DNA of 64,000 nt from Hypholoma sublateritium FD-334 SS-4 (taxonomy: Eukaryota; Basidiomycota; Agaricomycetes; Agaricales; Strophariaceae). The first letter of the stretch is position 1; each line of letters starts with the position of its first letter. This document shows, piece by piece, positions 49,641 to 61,099 of the stretch. A model generated the notes under the pieces. That model was given only the letters and a program-made list of their open reading frames with translations, made no database searches and was not told the origin of the DNA. The stretch is taken from contig KN817614.1 of assembly GCA_000827495.1 (NCBI GenBank), positions 62,001-126,000 of the forward strand, in the 5' to 3' direction. The translations under genes were made by a program, and so were the position numbers.

Positions 49641-50723
49641 CAACCGTCCAGAGTCCATCTTGAACCATTGCATCTGCTCGAAGTCTGCTTCGAAAATGAG
49701 CCTTGAGTAAGGTTGGCAGGAACTCTACGGTAGTATTTCAAATCTACATCGGCTATATGCGCTTCCTATAACTCTCACGGCTTGTGGCCGGCGTTCTTTC
49801 GAACTTTCGATTCACGACGTCCCAGTCGATTAACATCCAGGACTGCGCCTCCAAGTTGTCAGCAGTCAAATATCCTAAGTGTTTGATGGGCCGTTTCTGT
49901 GAAGGTATTAGATTGAAAAAGGATGCCTGTTTGCATGAACTTGAACATGTTCACGACAATGTATTTCCAGCTCCAGCCCTTGGAGAGCCTGGACAGAGCC
50001 TCAGTACTCAGTTCGTAGGAAGTCGAGGAAAGAGCCCAGAGCGTATGCGCCTTGTATGCGCCCACTGACGAAATTGGATCAGCGGAATAAAATATCCTCT
50101 CGTATAATTCTTGCCAACTCTACTTGAGCGCATAGAGGTCCAACGGGTACAGATCTATCGAGCTTGTCTATTTTCTCGGTGTGCCATCAATTCTCAAGCT
50201 TTTAAGAAACTCCAACAAACTTTTGCTATCTCGAACTGTGGTACAGACAAAAACTTAGGCTTGAATGCTTTACCCGACTGCCTGTTTACGTAGTGCGAAT
50301 TGGTGCCTGACGGCACAGCGCGGCATGCGAATATTACACTCGCGATTCCCGTTAAGAATAGGCAGCATAGCCAAGGGCTGTGCAAACCGTAAGGCCTCAA
50401 AATTTGCTTTCATACTTTGTACGATTCATATATAATATATAACCTTTCCAAAAAATTACTGTACCACGAAATGTACAATCAATTCCAATTCAATGATTCT
50501 GGATTACACATGAGTATCCTTAGCCCGGCGCTAGATCGACCGTCGAATTCACTCCCTCTGGCGCCCGGGATCCATATTAAGTACAACTGAGTGGCCAACA
50601 CCGTCATAGCCAGCACCGCGTTAGAAAAAATAATTGCTTTCTGATCTTTCGATGAATGTGGGCCGTCGCTTTTGCAGAAACCGTGTATCAATTCCGCATC
50701 AGCCACTAAGTGCCCCATTGTGT
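49641..50723. other. Spacer between array 1 and the Argonaute 3' end
   Basis: About 1.1 kb, AT-richer than the arrays. It holds no supportable gene and presumably includes the Argonaute 3' untranslated region. Confidence 0.5.
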
Positions 50724-53700
50724 TCACTGGCAAAACGGGAGCAAATATTAATCGCCAATTTGACCAAAGTGACGGAAGAACAAAAAAAGGGCTCACAGCA
50801 AAATACATCTGATCCTCTTGAACACTGTTGATCGGCTTGTAGGCACGCTTGTATGCTTCGAGATCTGGAGCTGCGTCTCCAGATGCTTGGGTACCCGTGT
50901 CGGACATTCCGAGCTGTTCGCCGGGTCCGAAGCGATTCTTGGCCCTCGCACATACAACATCTGCATCTGTAGCAATGTCATCAGAAGTGCGCTCCGATGC
51001 TAAATCAAAATAGTAAGACACTGAAAATGACGCACAGTATACAGGCGCCGGAATCGAGACCGAACGGCAAGCAGGAGCGTAAAGGTGGCAAAGCGCATAT
51101 GAAAGCGCCTGCATGGCGTCAGCACTGAAATAAAATGATTAACATATAATTCAATGGTTTTCAAGGGACCTTTCGAAGTCCTCACGTAAAACCTATCTCC
51201 TGCAATGCGAATCATGAATATATTAGCACAATCAAATTGCAGTGCTGGACTAATGGCGTACATCAAGCAAAACCTGTAGAAAGAGGGAATATTAATACAA
51301 TGCATATTTGTAATCAAGTAAGCTACGAAACGCACCGAATAGTGGGCTGGTCGGCTGGTGCCCAAAATTCCCTCGTGGCTTTGTAAGATGAAGTCGAACT
51401 CCAAGGGATGTGTGATGTCTGTGTCGATCACAGTCCCAGCTGGAGCATTCTTGTTTTCCCTGTTGTCCAAGGGAAACATCCTACGACGATTTCCCTCTGA
51501 AATGATTCGACGACAGTATGATTACAGGAACTTACTGGTTGTGATGCCGTTTTCCCACCACAATGAGAGTGATTTTGGGATTCATGTCGAGTTCCTCGCA
51601 GGCGTCTATTCGGAAGATAGTGTTAGCAGAAAATCGACACCGCGGTGACACTGCTGCAATTGCTAGCTTACTTCGGATCAATGGCAGCTCTAAAACATCA
51701 ATCAATATAGCGACAAACAAGGAGTGCATGGACGCTGACCTTGTTTCAGAACCTGATCAAATTCGCCCTCCGATACTCCATCTACGTAGGTTTTAAATCA
51801 GATAAGCAATATAGATCTGATCAAAGTGAAGAACCTCGAAAGAAAAATAGTCTCTTTGGATTCAAATGCCCTGGAGCCTTCTTTTCCGTATTCAAACGAT
51901 AGTCCTTGTATTTCTCAAGGACATTCTAACCATAGAATACAGTATTATATGAGTCGTATAATACAATATTTGAAAAGGAAACCGTACCTTCACCATCTCC
52001 TTCAGATCTACGATCATTTCCCGCCTGCCGACCTGAACATGAGAGGTAGAAACATATTTCGCTGCATTCGAATCTACGCTTCCCACCACGGCCGTAAAAG
52101 AAGGACGTCCTTGAGAATGCGGGGGAGGATGTATGACATCGGCGCCTAGATATCTACTGTTTAAGCCTCACAGTGCTTATAGCATAGCAACAACGTCGAG
52201 CTCACCGATTACAATTGCCGGGTTGGCGGGATCGGTTATATCATCCATGATTCCAGATTCGAGAATCGAATTGATTCCGCCGAGCTTGACGTTGACCCTA
52301 AATTCAGGTAAATGTTTTTGCTTGAAGACGACGTCAGGGACTAAATACTTCAGCATAATGTTCGCCCAGTACTGATCCTTTGCTTCCGTGCATTTTCTTG
52401 CAATAAGGCATTGTGTGGCAACGCCCTTCTAAAACATGCAAGACGCTTCAATATGAGGCATACAGTCCGATACTGTTAACCTACAGTCACATCACCGTAG
52501 CTATAAAGGATGGACCAGAAATTAGATCTAGATCTAGATATGTACCCCAGGCTAGCATGTACGTACTGTTTCACTGCCGTGTATATCTCATTAGATCCCT
52601 CAGGTAGAACGACAAGAAACAGGTGAGGGGCGGTCTTGTATTTCTCTATGCAATCTACTCCAAGTTGTTTCAATTGCTTTAGTGTTGATAGAAATATAAT
52701 TAGTTTCATGTCATAGCCAATCTAAAAGAGTAGTTACTGTTGCGATAACACCCTGAGGGTTAGTAATATAACATGTGACAGGCTCCAAGTTCACGATGCT
52801 GATCCCTGAAACAATTACTTCTTTTTGAGAAAAATGCAACATTGAGAATCAAAAAATCCGAAAATGTGTGCTTACCGACTCTCGCACAAGCTATTTGAAA
52901 CGCTGTAATCATTTCTTGCAAGACGGATTCAGTGAACCTCATGCGGGACTCATATATAGCAATCCCCCACGTCTGTATTGTGACGGGGACCTTGAATTTC
53001 TTGTCAAGCCTTGAAAACACAATATTGTTAGTAAGCGGTAACCTTGACGCTCAAGAAAGTATCATCGGAATACTCACATGTTCCATGACCCCTTCTTAGG
53101 CACCTGCACATGTATACTTAGAAATCCAGTAAGTAATCAGAGTGGTACGATATCCTACTTACAAGAAGCCTTTGGGGACCAGTATTGTTGTAACTGATGC
53201 TCGGCGGGTCGATGACGCGCGCTTCCACTGTCATAGGTTGTTCGGTGATGGTCAAACCGAACTGGGAAATATAGTTCGACTGTCCAAATTGTAATGTCTA
53301 CAGCAGGGAAAACGTCAGTAAACAGAAGCTTCAGGACCCGCATGAGGAACTACCTGAATACCCTTCTTTATGGCATCCATACGCTCGACCGGCTTCTTTG
53401 TGGAAAACCTGAGAACCTGCGCGACTTGGTTCGGGCCCAAATCGGCGTTCGAAAATTGGCCACGAAGAACAGTGCACATCTCGAGAGGCACCTTTGCGTC
53501 TTGTCCGAGCTGTACAAATATTTCATCAATCAGACAAAAAATATTACCCCAGAATTGGGAATAGAACGCACCACAACACAGACGGCGGAAGGATACTTCA
53601 ATGGCAGCTCAAGGGTGTGCTTGAAATAATCCGCGACAGACATCCTCGTGCCTTCACGCGTATCGAAGAACTCGTTGTCGGCACCGTTGGTGGTGAGGCC

Positions 53701-55051
53701 GTTGATTGCGCGAGGTCTTCCCTCCCCGGTGCTACGAACGCTGACGCGCAGGTGCCTGAGGAACCGTAGGAGGCGGACCCTCGCGTATTGAGGCGGGAAT
53801 TTCCTGTGGACGGGGACCATGTACAAAGGCGGTAAATCTGGGGATTTCTCATAGAACTCGTTGATCAGGCGGACCAAGGGGCCTTCGCGATACACGATGG
53901 TCGCGGACAGGTCGATGTTGACGACTAGTCGCCCGATGACTGGACGCACAGATTGGAATATACCCCTCCATACTTCCAACCCGCCTCCAATGCTCTGCCG
54001 ATCCGAGTGGATGTAGAATGAACGGCCCCGGTACGGATTCTGCAAGTTAGGTTCCGTACGAATGGCGATGTTGTACGCCTATCAAGCAACAGCATAATGA
54101 ATTTGGGTGTTATGTTATTTTTCAAGAGATCAGTTCACCATAAGTGCGTTGGAGATGTTTTCGTCCCAAGCTTGCTTCCCATCCACAAATCGGCGAAGGA
54201 TCCTAGAAGATGATAAGCTCAGGCATCTTTACAAGATTCAATTTTTTTTTCACTTACTCAGTGTTGATGGTAGCAACTTGTGCAAGGGTGATGCTGAACA
54301 CTTGAGGCTCGCGTCCTGCAGCGTTTCCGCCACCGGTTCGTGGAAATGCGACATTGAACTTTGAGATGATGAGGATAAGTTACAAGACTCTTAAACATAT
54401 ATTCTCTCACTTGGCCGGCGTTTTGCCCCCCCAAGTTAAGCGCTTGAATACTATAAGCCATCTTCTGGCCATCGTATACAAGTTTGGGGGTAAAAATGCC
54501 CGGGTTCTCATTCTGAAGGTGCTGGAATAAAACAAATTTTCGTTTCCCGGAAAGAGTGTCGGGGGTTATCGCTGAGTTGAATGAAAATCATCAACATAGA
54601 AGCTCAATGGCAAAGGCTCGAGTAACGGGACTTACTAACTAAGGTAGGGCAATGAGCTCCTGGAACGCTCAATCTCGCTGGTCAGTAGTGAGCCACATAC
54701 CATCGTAGTGGAATATGCTGTTGTCCTGCGCTTTAAGCTCGAAAGAGTTGACTTCGAGCAGTAGGGGGCGTCCGGCGGTTCCAAAGCCCGGACGCCTAAC
54801 GCCAATCGTTGGTACTAAAGTTTGGGCTTAAATGGGAACCAACGACGCAGATACAATATCAATCCGAACATTCAATACATTTGCCAACAACCTACGCAGG
54901 AAATATAGTACTTACAAGCCGTGCTAGGAGCGTCTGCACCTAACTGGCTCCCTCGAGCGGCACCACCGCGGCGGTCCTCGGACGCAAGAGGAGTTGTACC
55001 TCCTCTTGCCCTTCGAGGGCCGTCGCGGTTTGGGGCTGCTCGCGGGGGCAT
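50724..55051 (-). CDS. Argonaute, catalytic tetrad complete
   Basis: Twenty-six exons: 55051-54916, 54814-54701, 54638-54636, 54571-54411, 54358-54258, 54202-54139, 54078-53572, 53509-53354, 53297-53163, 53103-53078, 53009-52876, 52805-52738, 52676-52567, 52500-52485, 52428-52206, 52145-51988, 51925-51835, 51781-51740, 51689-51672, 51605-51536, 51480-51336, 51273-51262, 51199-51186, 51124-51036, 50966-50797 and 50726-50724. All are in phase and total 921 residues. After a short RG-rich tail come the N domain (GVRRPGFGTAGRPL, YDGQKMAYSIQAL), PAZ (~265-395), MID (LVVLPEGSNEIYTAVK, GVATQCLIARKC) and PIWI (~640-900). The slicer tetrad is D654 (GADVIHPP), E694 (GRREMIVDL), D735 (FFRDGVSEG) and H824 (SRPAHYS). 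Known role: small-RNA-guided silencing by target cleavage. Cleavage competence is inferred from the tetrad. Confidence 0.93.
54636..54638 (-). other. Candidate 3-nt microexon of the Argonaute gene
   Basis: Minus-strand TTA lies between a good acceptor (TACCTTAG) and a perfect donor (GTAAGT). Including it gives HYDVTITPDTL, close to the usual HYDV.I.P of the family. Skipping it gives HYDAITP, one residue shorter. The flanking introns would be 62 and 64 nt, normal here. A longer 24-nt alternative exon also stays in frame but adds seven residues not expected in the family. Confidence 0.55.
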
Positions 55052-55888
55052 GTTGAGTGTAATCTTAGCGAGGTGAGAAAGTTCGCTGCGGCGAAATGTG
55101 TCCTTCCTGGTAGGGGTAAGACGTAGAGAACGGTGTTCCAGCACCATGCTTATATAGACAGAGCGAAGCGGTGCACCTGTGGGAAGGTGTCCCACGTTTA
55201 GACGCCGAAGATTGATGATCCTCCTCCACGCAGACTGCGATTCGACGCATCGGTCCACTCCTTCCCATTGACTCGACGTTGTGAGTCACTTCAGTACGCA
55301 ATTTTCCCGTGAAAATGGTGTGGCACGATTCTTTTCCGCGTTCGAGGCTGCGCCCCAGGGCTGCGGGGTAGTTAAAGTGCTGATGACTCGGAATAGCTGC
55401 TCGTCCCATGATAGCGCAGAGGGGCCGAGTCAGAGATTCAGAATATGTCCGGTGCCGAGTCTGATTCACTCACTGGCTAGACCTTACATAATACTTTCAT
55501 GTATCATCTCGTGGTGATGGCAAGCCTTTCAAAAAAATTTCCTGTCCTTGAAGAACTTCAGGGAAAGTGATTACGCTCTTTGAGTGCCCTGTAAATGGAC
55601 TTGACGCCCGCCGATCTGACCAGGAGAACGCTTACATAAAAAGAAGTCCTCTACGATCACCCCTAACAGTTGGAAGGATCTCAGAAATGGCATTTCAGTG
55701 CGTATCTTGTTCAATTCGCGATTAGTTTCTTCTGTTCTTTACCGCGTGCCTTTCAAGAAATCTTCCTGTATGGGATGCGTAATTGTGTCATGGGGCTGTT
55801 GGCCGGGATATAAGGATAATCAGGATGTGGTCTCTTCGGTGCATAGATATGTGCGATATCTGATTCCATACTCATGGACCGCTGGGAG
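55052..55888. other. Argonaute upstream region
   Basis: About 0.8 kb between the Argonaute start and array 2. A TATATA segment at about 55,151-55,156 could serve as promoter. No gene is supported. Confidence 0.45.
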
Positions 55889-56576
55889 GTAGAAATAGAG
55901 AGTTAGAGGACGCACGAGATATGTGGCGAAGCGCGTCACGACGGATAATCGTGAAGACGTGTCCGGTGGTGCGTGAGAGCACAACCGCGCGGCGGAGTGG
56001 AGTATTCTGGGGAGGGAGGTGGGGCGGTACATATCGCGAGCGAGCGCCCGCACTGTGCGCATGGGGCAGGGCGAGGCAAGGCCAACAGTACGGATCTGGG
56101 AGACGCAGTGCACGCAGGTAAGCGCGTGGCCTGCGAAGCAGCATCGTCAGGCCTTGCCACGCCGAGACGCAGTGCGGTCTCGGTGGGCGGCTGGGGGAAG
56201 GTGAGCCCAGGGATCAACAACATCGCACGCTCCCGCCAGCATGTGCGCTCGGACGCGCGATGGCTCCCGTGTGTACCTGCCGTAGTAATCCATCATTGCG
56301 GTTCGCTTGGTAATCGATGTCGCCGATGTCTTCGCGGATGGGTCGATGATGGATGATGGGTGTGCGACAAGTACTGCGGTGTGGGATATAGCCCAATGGG
56401 AGCTTCATCCGCGAGTTATACGTTGTCCCAGAGTTACGAACGAGTATTCCGATGAGAACAATCAGATGGTCGAGTGAGAGAAAAGTAAGAGAGGTGGTCG
56501 AAAACGGATTCGAAACGTCAGGACGCGAAGATCGCACGTGGCCTTCACGTGTTTGTTGATAAATTTGGAGTGCTGA
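55889..56576 (+). repeat. Repeat array 2, truncated first copy
   Basis: The segment begins inside the unit: GAAATAGAGAG.TAGAGGACGCACGA aligns with the region near 60,365. It continues to the conserved 3' end (AATCGATGTCGCCGATGTCTTC at 56,312), then ATGGTCGAGTGAGAGA and paired CACGTG boxes at 56,535 and 56,546. It is the same family as array 1, now on the other side of the Argonaute gene. Confidence 0.65.
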
Positions 56577-58500
56577 GCGACCGTCAAATTATTTGACTTA
56601 GCAAATGCATTCTGCTCGAAACTGCTTCAAAATAGATCTAGAAAAATTAAGTAGAAGCGTACCGAATAAGCGTCGTGAGCCTACGTCAGGTCGACGCCTA
56701 ACGAACATCCAGAAAAACAATAAAACGTGACAGGCGCTGTGCTGGAGCTCCTGATATCCGTGCGGCGCACTGGTCAAAAAAATAGAGGATGTGTATAGAC
56801 AGAACGCGGCACTAGAAGGGTATCTCTTGCAGCTTTGTAAACCCGCTCAGCGCGTACCGCAGATAGTATAGTATACGGGATGCGATTACGCTGCAGAGCG
56901 CAGCAAGATTGGGCAGCGCACAGACCTTTCCGAGACCCACGCAGCGCGCACGCGGGGAGCTCGCACACCGACGCTGCGCGGGAAGTAGATAGATGCGCGT
57001 GCATTGCCCCAGCGTCTTTGCACTGCGGTGTAGAGAGATGTGGAAGGAATATGGACGCGCGTTCAGCGCATAATGCATGTGTGTATGTGGCAGAACGCAG
57101 CCGTAATGGGGGCTTGTCAAAATCGTGCCATACCCACGCAGCGCGCACGCGGGAGGGCTCGCGCGCTGCGGGGGAAGTAGACGCGCTTCGCCATGCCCCC
57201 GGAGGCTTTGGTCTGTGGGGGTGGAGATTGGGTATAGCATTGAGTGAATGGAATGGGGAGGCGCGATGCGCGCGCCACGGCGGACTGGATCCCTGATCGG
57301 CGGTTTGGATATTTCAGCCAAAATCACGACGGTGGGGACGCGCCCACCTAGCTAAGTAACGCGCGTGCGTGCGCCGTCCAGCGCACGCACTGCGAGCATA
57401 TTCAGAAGACTACCCTTATTTCGCGGCGGGCGTCCGGAGGTGGGTAGCGCAGTGGGAGCGGACGGATACGCGGCAGCAGGGGCACCGGGGCACGGGGAAA
57501 GTCGACGGGTCATTCCAACAGAGCAGCGCGCGCGCGGCGAGGGCTACGCGCGCTGCGATGGAAAGGGGTACATAACTTGCTCCGGCCGTCATCGTCTTGC
57601 GGAATGGAGGAGTGGAGGTGGGACGGGGGTAGTTCGTGTGTGGATATCGGCGATGCGGAGATATGGGAGGTGGCCGCTTAGTGAAAGGGTCATGGGCAGC
57701 TGCATATCGACACCACGGCAGGACGCGCGCCCAGCTTGTATAGAGATATCCGATAACATCCGTGCGTATGCGCGACGCCGGATGTAATCTTCCAGGAGCC
57801 GCGCGCGCAGCGAGCTGATGCGAGAAATCGCGCCGGAGCGGGAGAGGTGCGCGGGGCCGAGCGGGATGGCGCACCGCCGTTACAGTGGAGCGGAAGTGGA
57901 TCGGCACACGCCATCGCGAGCGGGCGCCCGCACTGTGCGCATGGGGCATGACGCGGACGAGGCGAGGCCAACAGTACGGGGCTGGGAGACGCAGTGCATG
58001 CAGGCGAGCGCATGTCCTGCGAAGCAGCGTCGTCTGGCCTCGCCACGCCGAGACGTAATGCGATGTGGATGGGAGCATGGCGGCGGCTGGGGATGGTGAG
58101 ACCAAGGATCAACAATTTACGCTCACACACGCGGAAGAGCCTGTGTACTTACCGTAGAGCACGGTCGCGGCGGTCCGCCTGATGATAATCGATGTCGCCG
58201 ATGTCTTCGCGGATGGGTGCATGATCGATGATGCATGATAGATGATATGGCCATGGATGGACACTACGGTGGGATGAAGATCAATGGACGTTTTATCCAC
58301 GTTGTTCACGTTGTTCAATCCTTATGCACGAGCGATTTCGGCGGTGAGAACAAACAGATGGTCGGCAGATTGAGGAGAGAAGAACGAGAGGTGGTCAAAA
58401 TTGGTCAAAAATGGACTCGGAACTTTGGGATGAGAAGATCGCACGTGACATCCACGTGTTTCTTTATAAATTTGGAAAATTCCCAGTGCTGAGCTAGTCT
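56577..58500 (+). repeat. Repeat array 2, unit A (~1.95 kb)
   Basis: The unit opens with ACCGTCAAATTAT.TGACTTA, followed by GCTCGAAACTGCTTCAAAA, AGATCTAGAAAAATTAAGTA and AAGCGTACCGAATAAG. It then carries the common GC-rich motifs. The hairpin core at 57,365-57,390 has a changed but still perfect stem. It ends with the conserved 3' motif at 58,187 and CACGTG pairs at 58,442 and 58,453. Confidence 0.7.
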
Positions 58501-58536
58501 CCTGTACAGACTCAATATGATACGTATTGATGATAG

Positions 58537-61060
58537 TCAACCGTCAAATTATCTGACTTATCAAATGCATTATGCTCGAAACTGCTTCAAAACAGATCTA
58601 GAAAAATTAAGTATAAGCGTACCGAATAAGTAAGCGTCGTGAGCCTGCATCAGGTCGACGCCCAACGAATATCCATATAAACAATAAAACGCGACACGCG
58701 CGGTACCGGAGCTCCTCCAGGCTCCAACTCAGACGGCGCACCGGCATCTCATGCAGGATATGGCCACGCATTGCGTACGCTGACGCGACACGCCCTGCGA
58801 GACTTCCCAGCTTAACATGCCCTAATTTTATGCGCGTCCGTACGTGCGTCGAGCTAGGCTAGGGAGGTATCCACCGCGCATTCGTGAGTCGAGCGAGGGA
58901 GATGGCGAGCAGCAGCAAAAATCAGACGCAGACGCACCAGTGGCTGGGGAAAGTTCCGGCGATTTTGTGTGACCCACGCAGCACGCACGCGGCAGACTCG
59001 CGCGCCGCAGCTGCGCGGGAAGTAGACGCGCGTGCCTTTCCCCAGCCGCTTTGCGATACGGCGGTGGGTTTTAAACCCGCTCAGCGCGCCCCGAATATAG
59101 TATAGTATGCGGGACGCGATTACGCCGCAGAGCGCAGCGAGAGTTGGGCAGCGCACAGACCTTTCCGAGACCCACGCAGCACGCACGTGGGGGAGCTCGC
59201 ACACCGACGCTGCGCGGGAAGTAGACGCGCGTGCGTTGCCCCAGCCGCCTTGATCTGCGTCGAGGAGACTGGTGCGCCAATGACGCGCGTTCAGCGCATA
59301 ATGCGTGTGTGTATGTGGCAGAGCGCAGCCGTAGTGGGGGCATTTGCAAAGTTCTCCGATTGATTACCGCGCAGCGCGCACGTGGGAGGGCTCGCGCGCT
59401 GCGGGGGGAGTGGACGCGCTTCGGCATGCCCCCGGAGGCTTTCGTCTGTGGTGGTGGCAGTGAGGTATAGCATGGAGTGGATGGGATAGGGTGACGTGGT
59501 GTGCACGCCACGGCGGACTGGATACCTGATCGCCGGTTTGGATATTTCTGTCAAAATCACGACGGTGGGGGCGCGCTCACCTGGCTGAGTACCGCACTGA
59601 TATATGTGCGGTGACAATATCTAGTCCAAGACTTCAGCAAAATTCACGACGGTTGAGGCTCGCTCACCTGGCTGAATAACGCGCTGACACCCGCGTGTAT
59701 GCGCGATGCGAGCCGTTGCGGGTATTTGGTAGAGCAGCGCATCCAGAGCGGGGGGGGGGGGGGTGGAAATGCGGCGAGTAGGTGGGTAAGGCGCATACAG
59801 GGCGCGCGGCGCTGGATAAGGGCTCATTTTCTAATATGGTTCAGCAGTGCGTTCGCTACACGGCGCACGCCCTGCGAGTATATCCGGAATACTGCCCTTA
59901 GCTCGCGAGCAGGCGTCCAGCGAGCGTTGGGTGGGGGGGATAGCGAAGTGGAGACGGATGCGCGGCAGCAGGGGGCGCCGTAGCACGGGGCAAGTCGACA
60001 GGAGATTCCAACAGAGCAGCGAGCGCACATCGAGGGCTACGCGCGCTGCAAGGGAAAGGCGTACATAACTTGCCCCGGCCGTCATCGTGCTGCGGAAGGG
60101 GGAATGGAGGTGGGACGGGAGGTAATTGACGAGCTGATATCGGCGCCACGGAGACATGGGGCAGATGGGATGCCTGATCGGCTCGGTGAAAGGGTCATGG
60201 GTAGCTGCATATTGACACCACGGCAGGACGCGCGCCCAGACTCAATGATTAATAGACAACATCCGTGCGTGGGCGCGACGCCGGATGTAATCTTCCAGGA
60301 GCCAGGGCGCGCAGCGTGCTGATGCGGGCGTGCACGGCGGAGCGGGAGACGCTCGGTGAGATGTAGAAATGGAGAATGGGAGGACGCACAATATGGCGAA
60401 GCGCGCCGGTGTCCGGCGCCGGCCGATAGCCGAGGGCCAGGGTGCGAGGGTACACCGGCGCGGTGGCGCGGAGTGTAGTACTGGTTCGATACACGCCATC
60501 GCGAGCGAGCGCCCGAACTGTGCGCATGGGGCAGGGCGAGGCAAGGCAGCAATGCGGATCTGGAAGATGCAGTGCATGCGGGTGAGCGCGTGGCCTGCGA
60601 AGCAGTGTCGATTGGCTGGCCTTGCCACGCAGATGCGCACTGCGGTCTCGATAGGTGAGACCAAGGATCAACAACGCCGGCCGCTCCCGCCTCCCTGTGC
60701 GTTCGAACGCAGGAAGAGACTGTGTATTTACCGTATAGAACGGTCGCTTCAGTGCGCCTGATAATCGATGTCGCAGCTGTCTTCGCGGATGGGTGTGTGG
60801 GGTGTCGATGATGGTCCATCGACATTGATCGATGATCATCGATGGGCGATACGGCGGTGTAGGATGTAGTCCATTAGACGCTGCACACGCGTTTTATACG
60901 TTGATCCAGGATTATAAACGAGCAATGCAGATGCGAACAAACAGATGGTCGAGTGACAGAAGGAAGGAAGAAAAATGAGAGTCAAAGTCGGAAATCAGGA
61001 CGAGAAGATCCCACGATTCACACACGTGATGTTTGGTTGTACAAATTTGGATGGAGCGCA
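58537..61060 (+). repeat. Repeat array 2, unit B (~2.5 kb)
   Basis: Directly follows unit A and opens with the same ~150-bp leader (ACCGTCAAATTATCTGACTTA onward). It contains the CAAGACTTCAGCAAAAT motif (59,625), a hairpin core with two mismatches near 59,850, GCCGGATGTAATCTTCCAGG (60,281) and the 3' motif at 60,763. It is longer than unit A because the GCGCGCACG/AGTAGACGCGC block is repeated more often. A 14-G run lies at 59,750-59,763. Confidence 0.7.
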
Positions 61061-61099
61061 ACGCGGCGCGCGCCGTCCGCAAGAGGCATACGCACGGAC

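Noticed and set aside
52722..52738. Apparent 16-nt intron in the Argonaute gene (GTAACT...TTTTAG)
   Set aside because: A 61-nt intron ending at CACTAAAG keeps phase and family sequence; the nearer TTTTAG is not needed.
38990..61060. Repeats considered as a CRISPR-like array
   Set aside because: Units are kilobases long, diverged and lack regular short spacers; the genome is eukaryotic.
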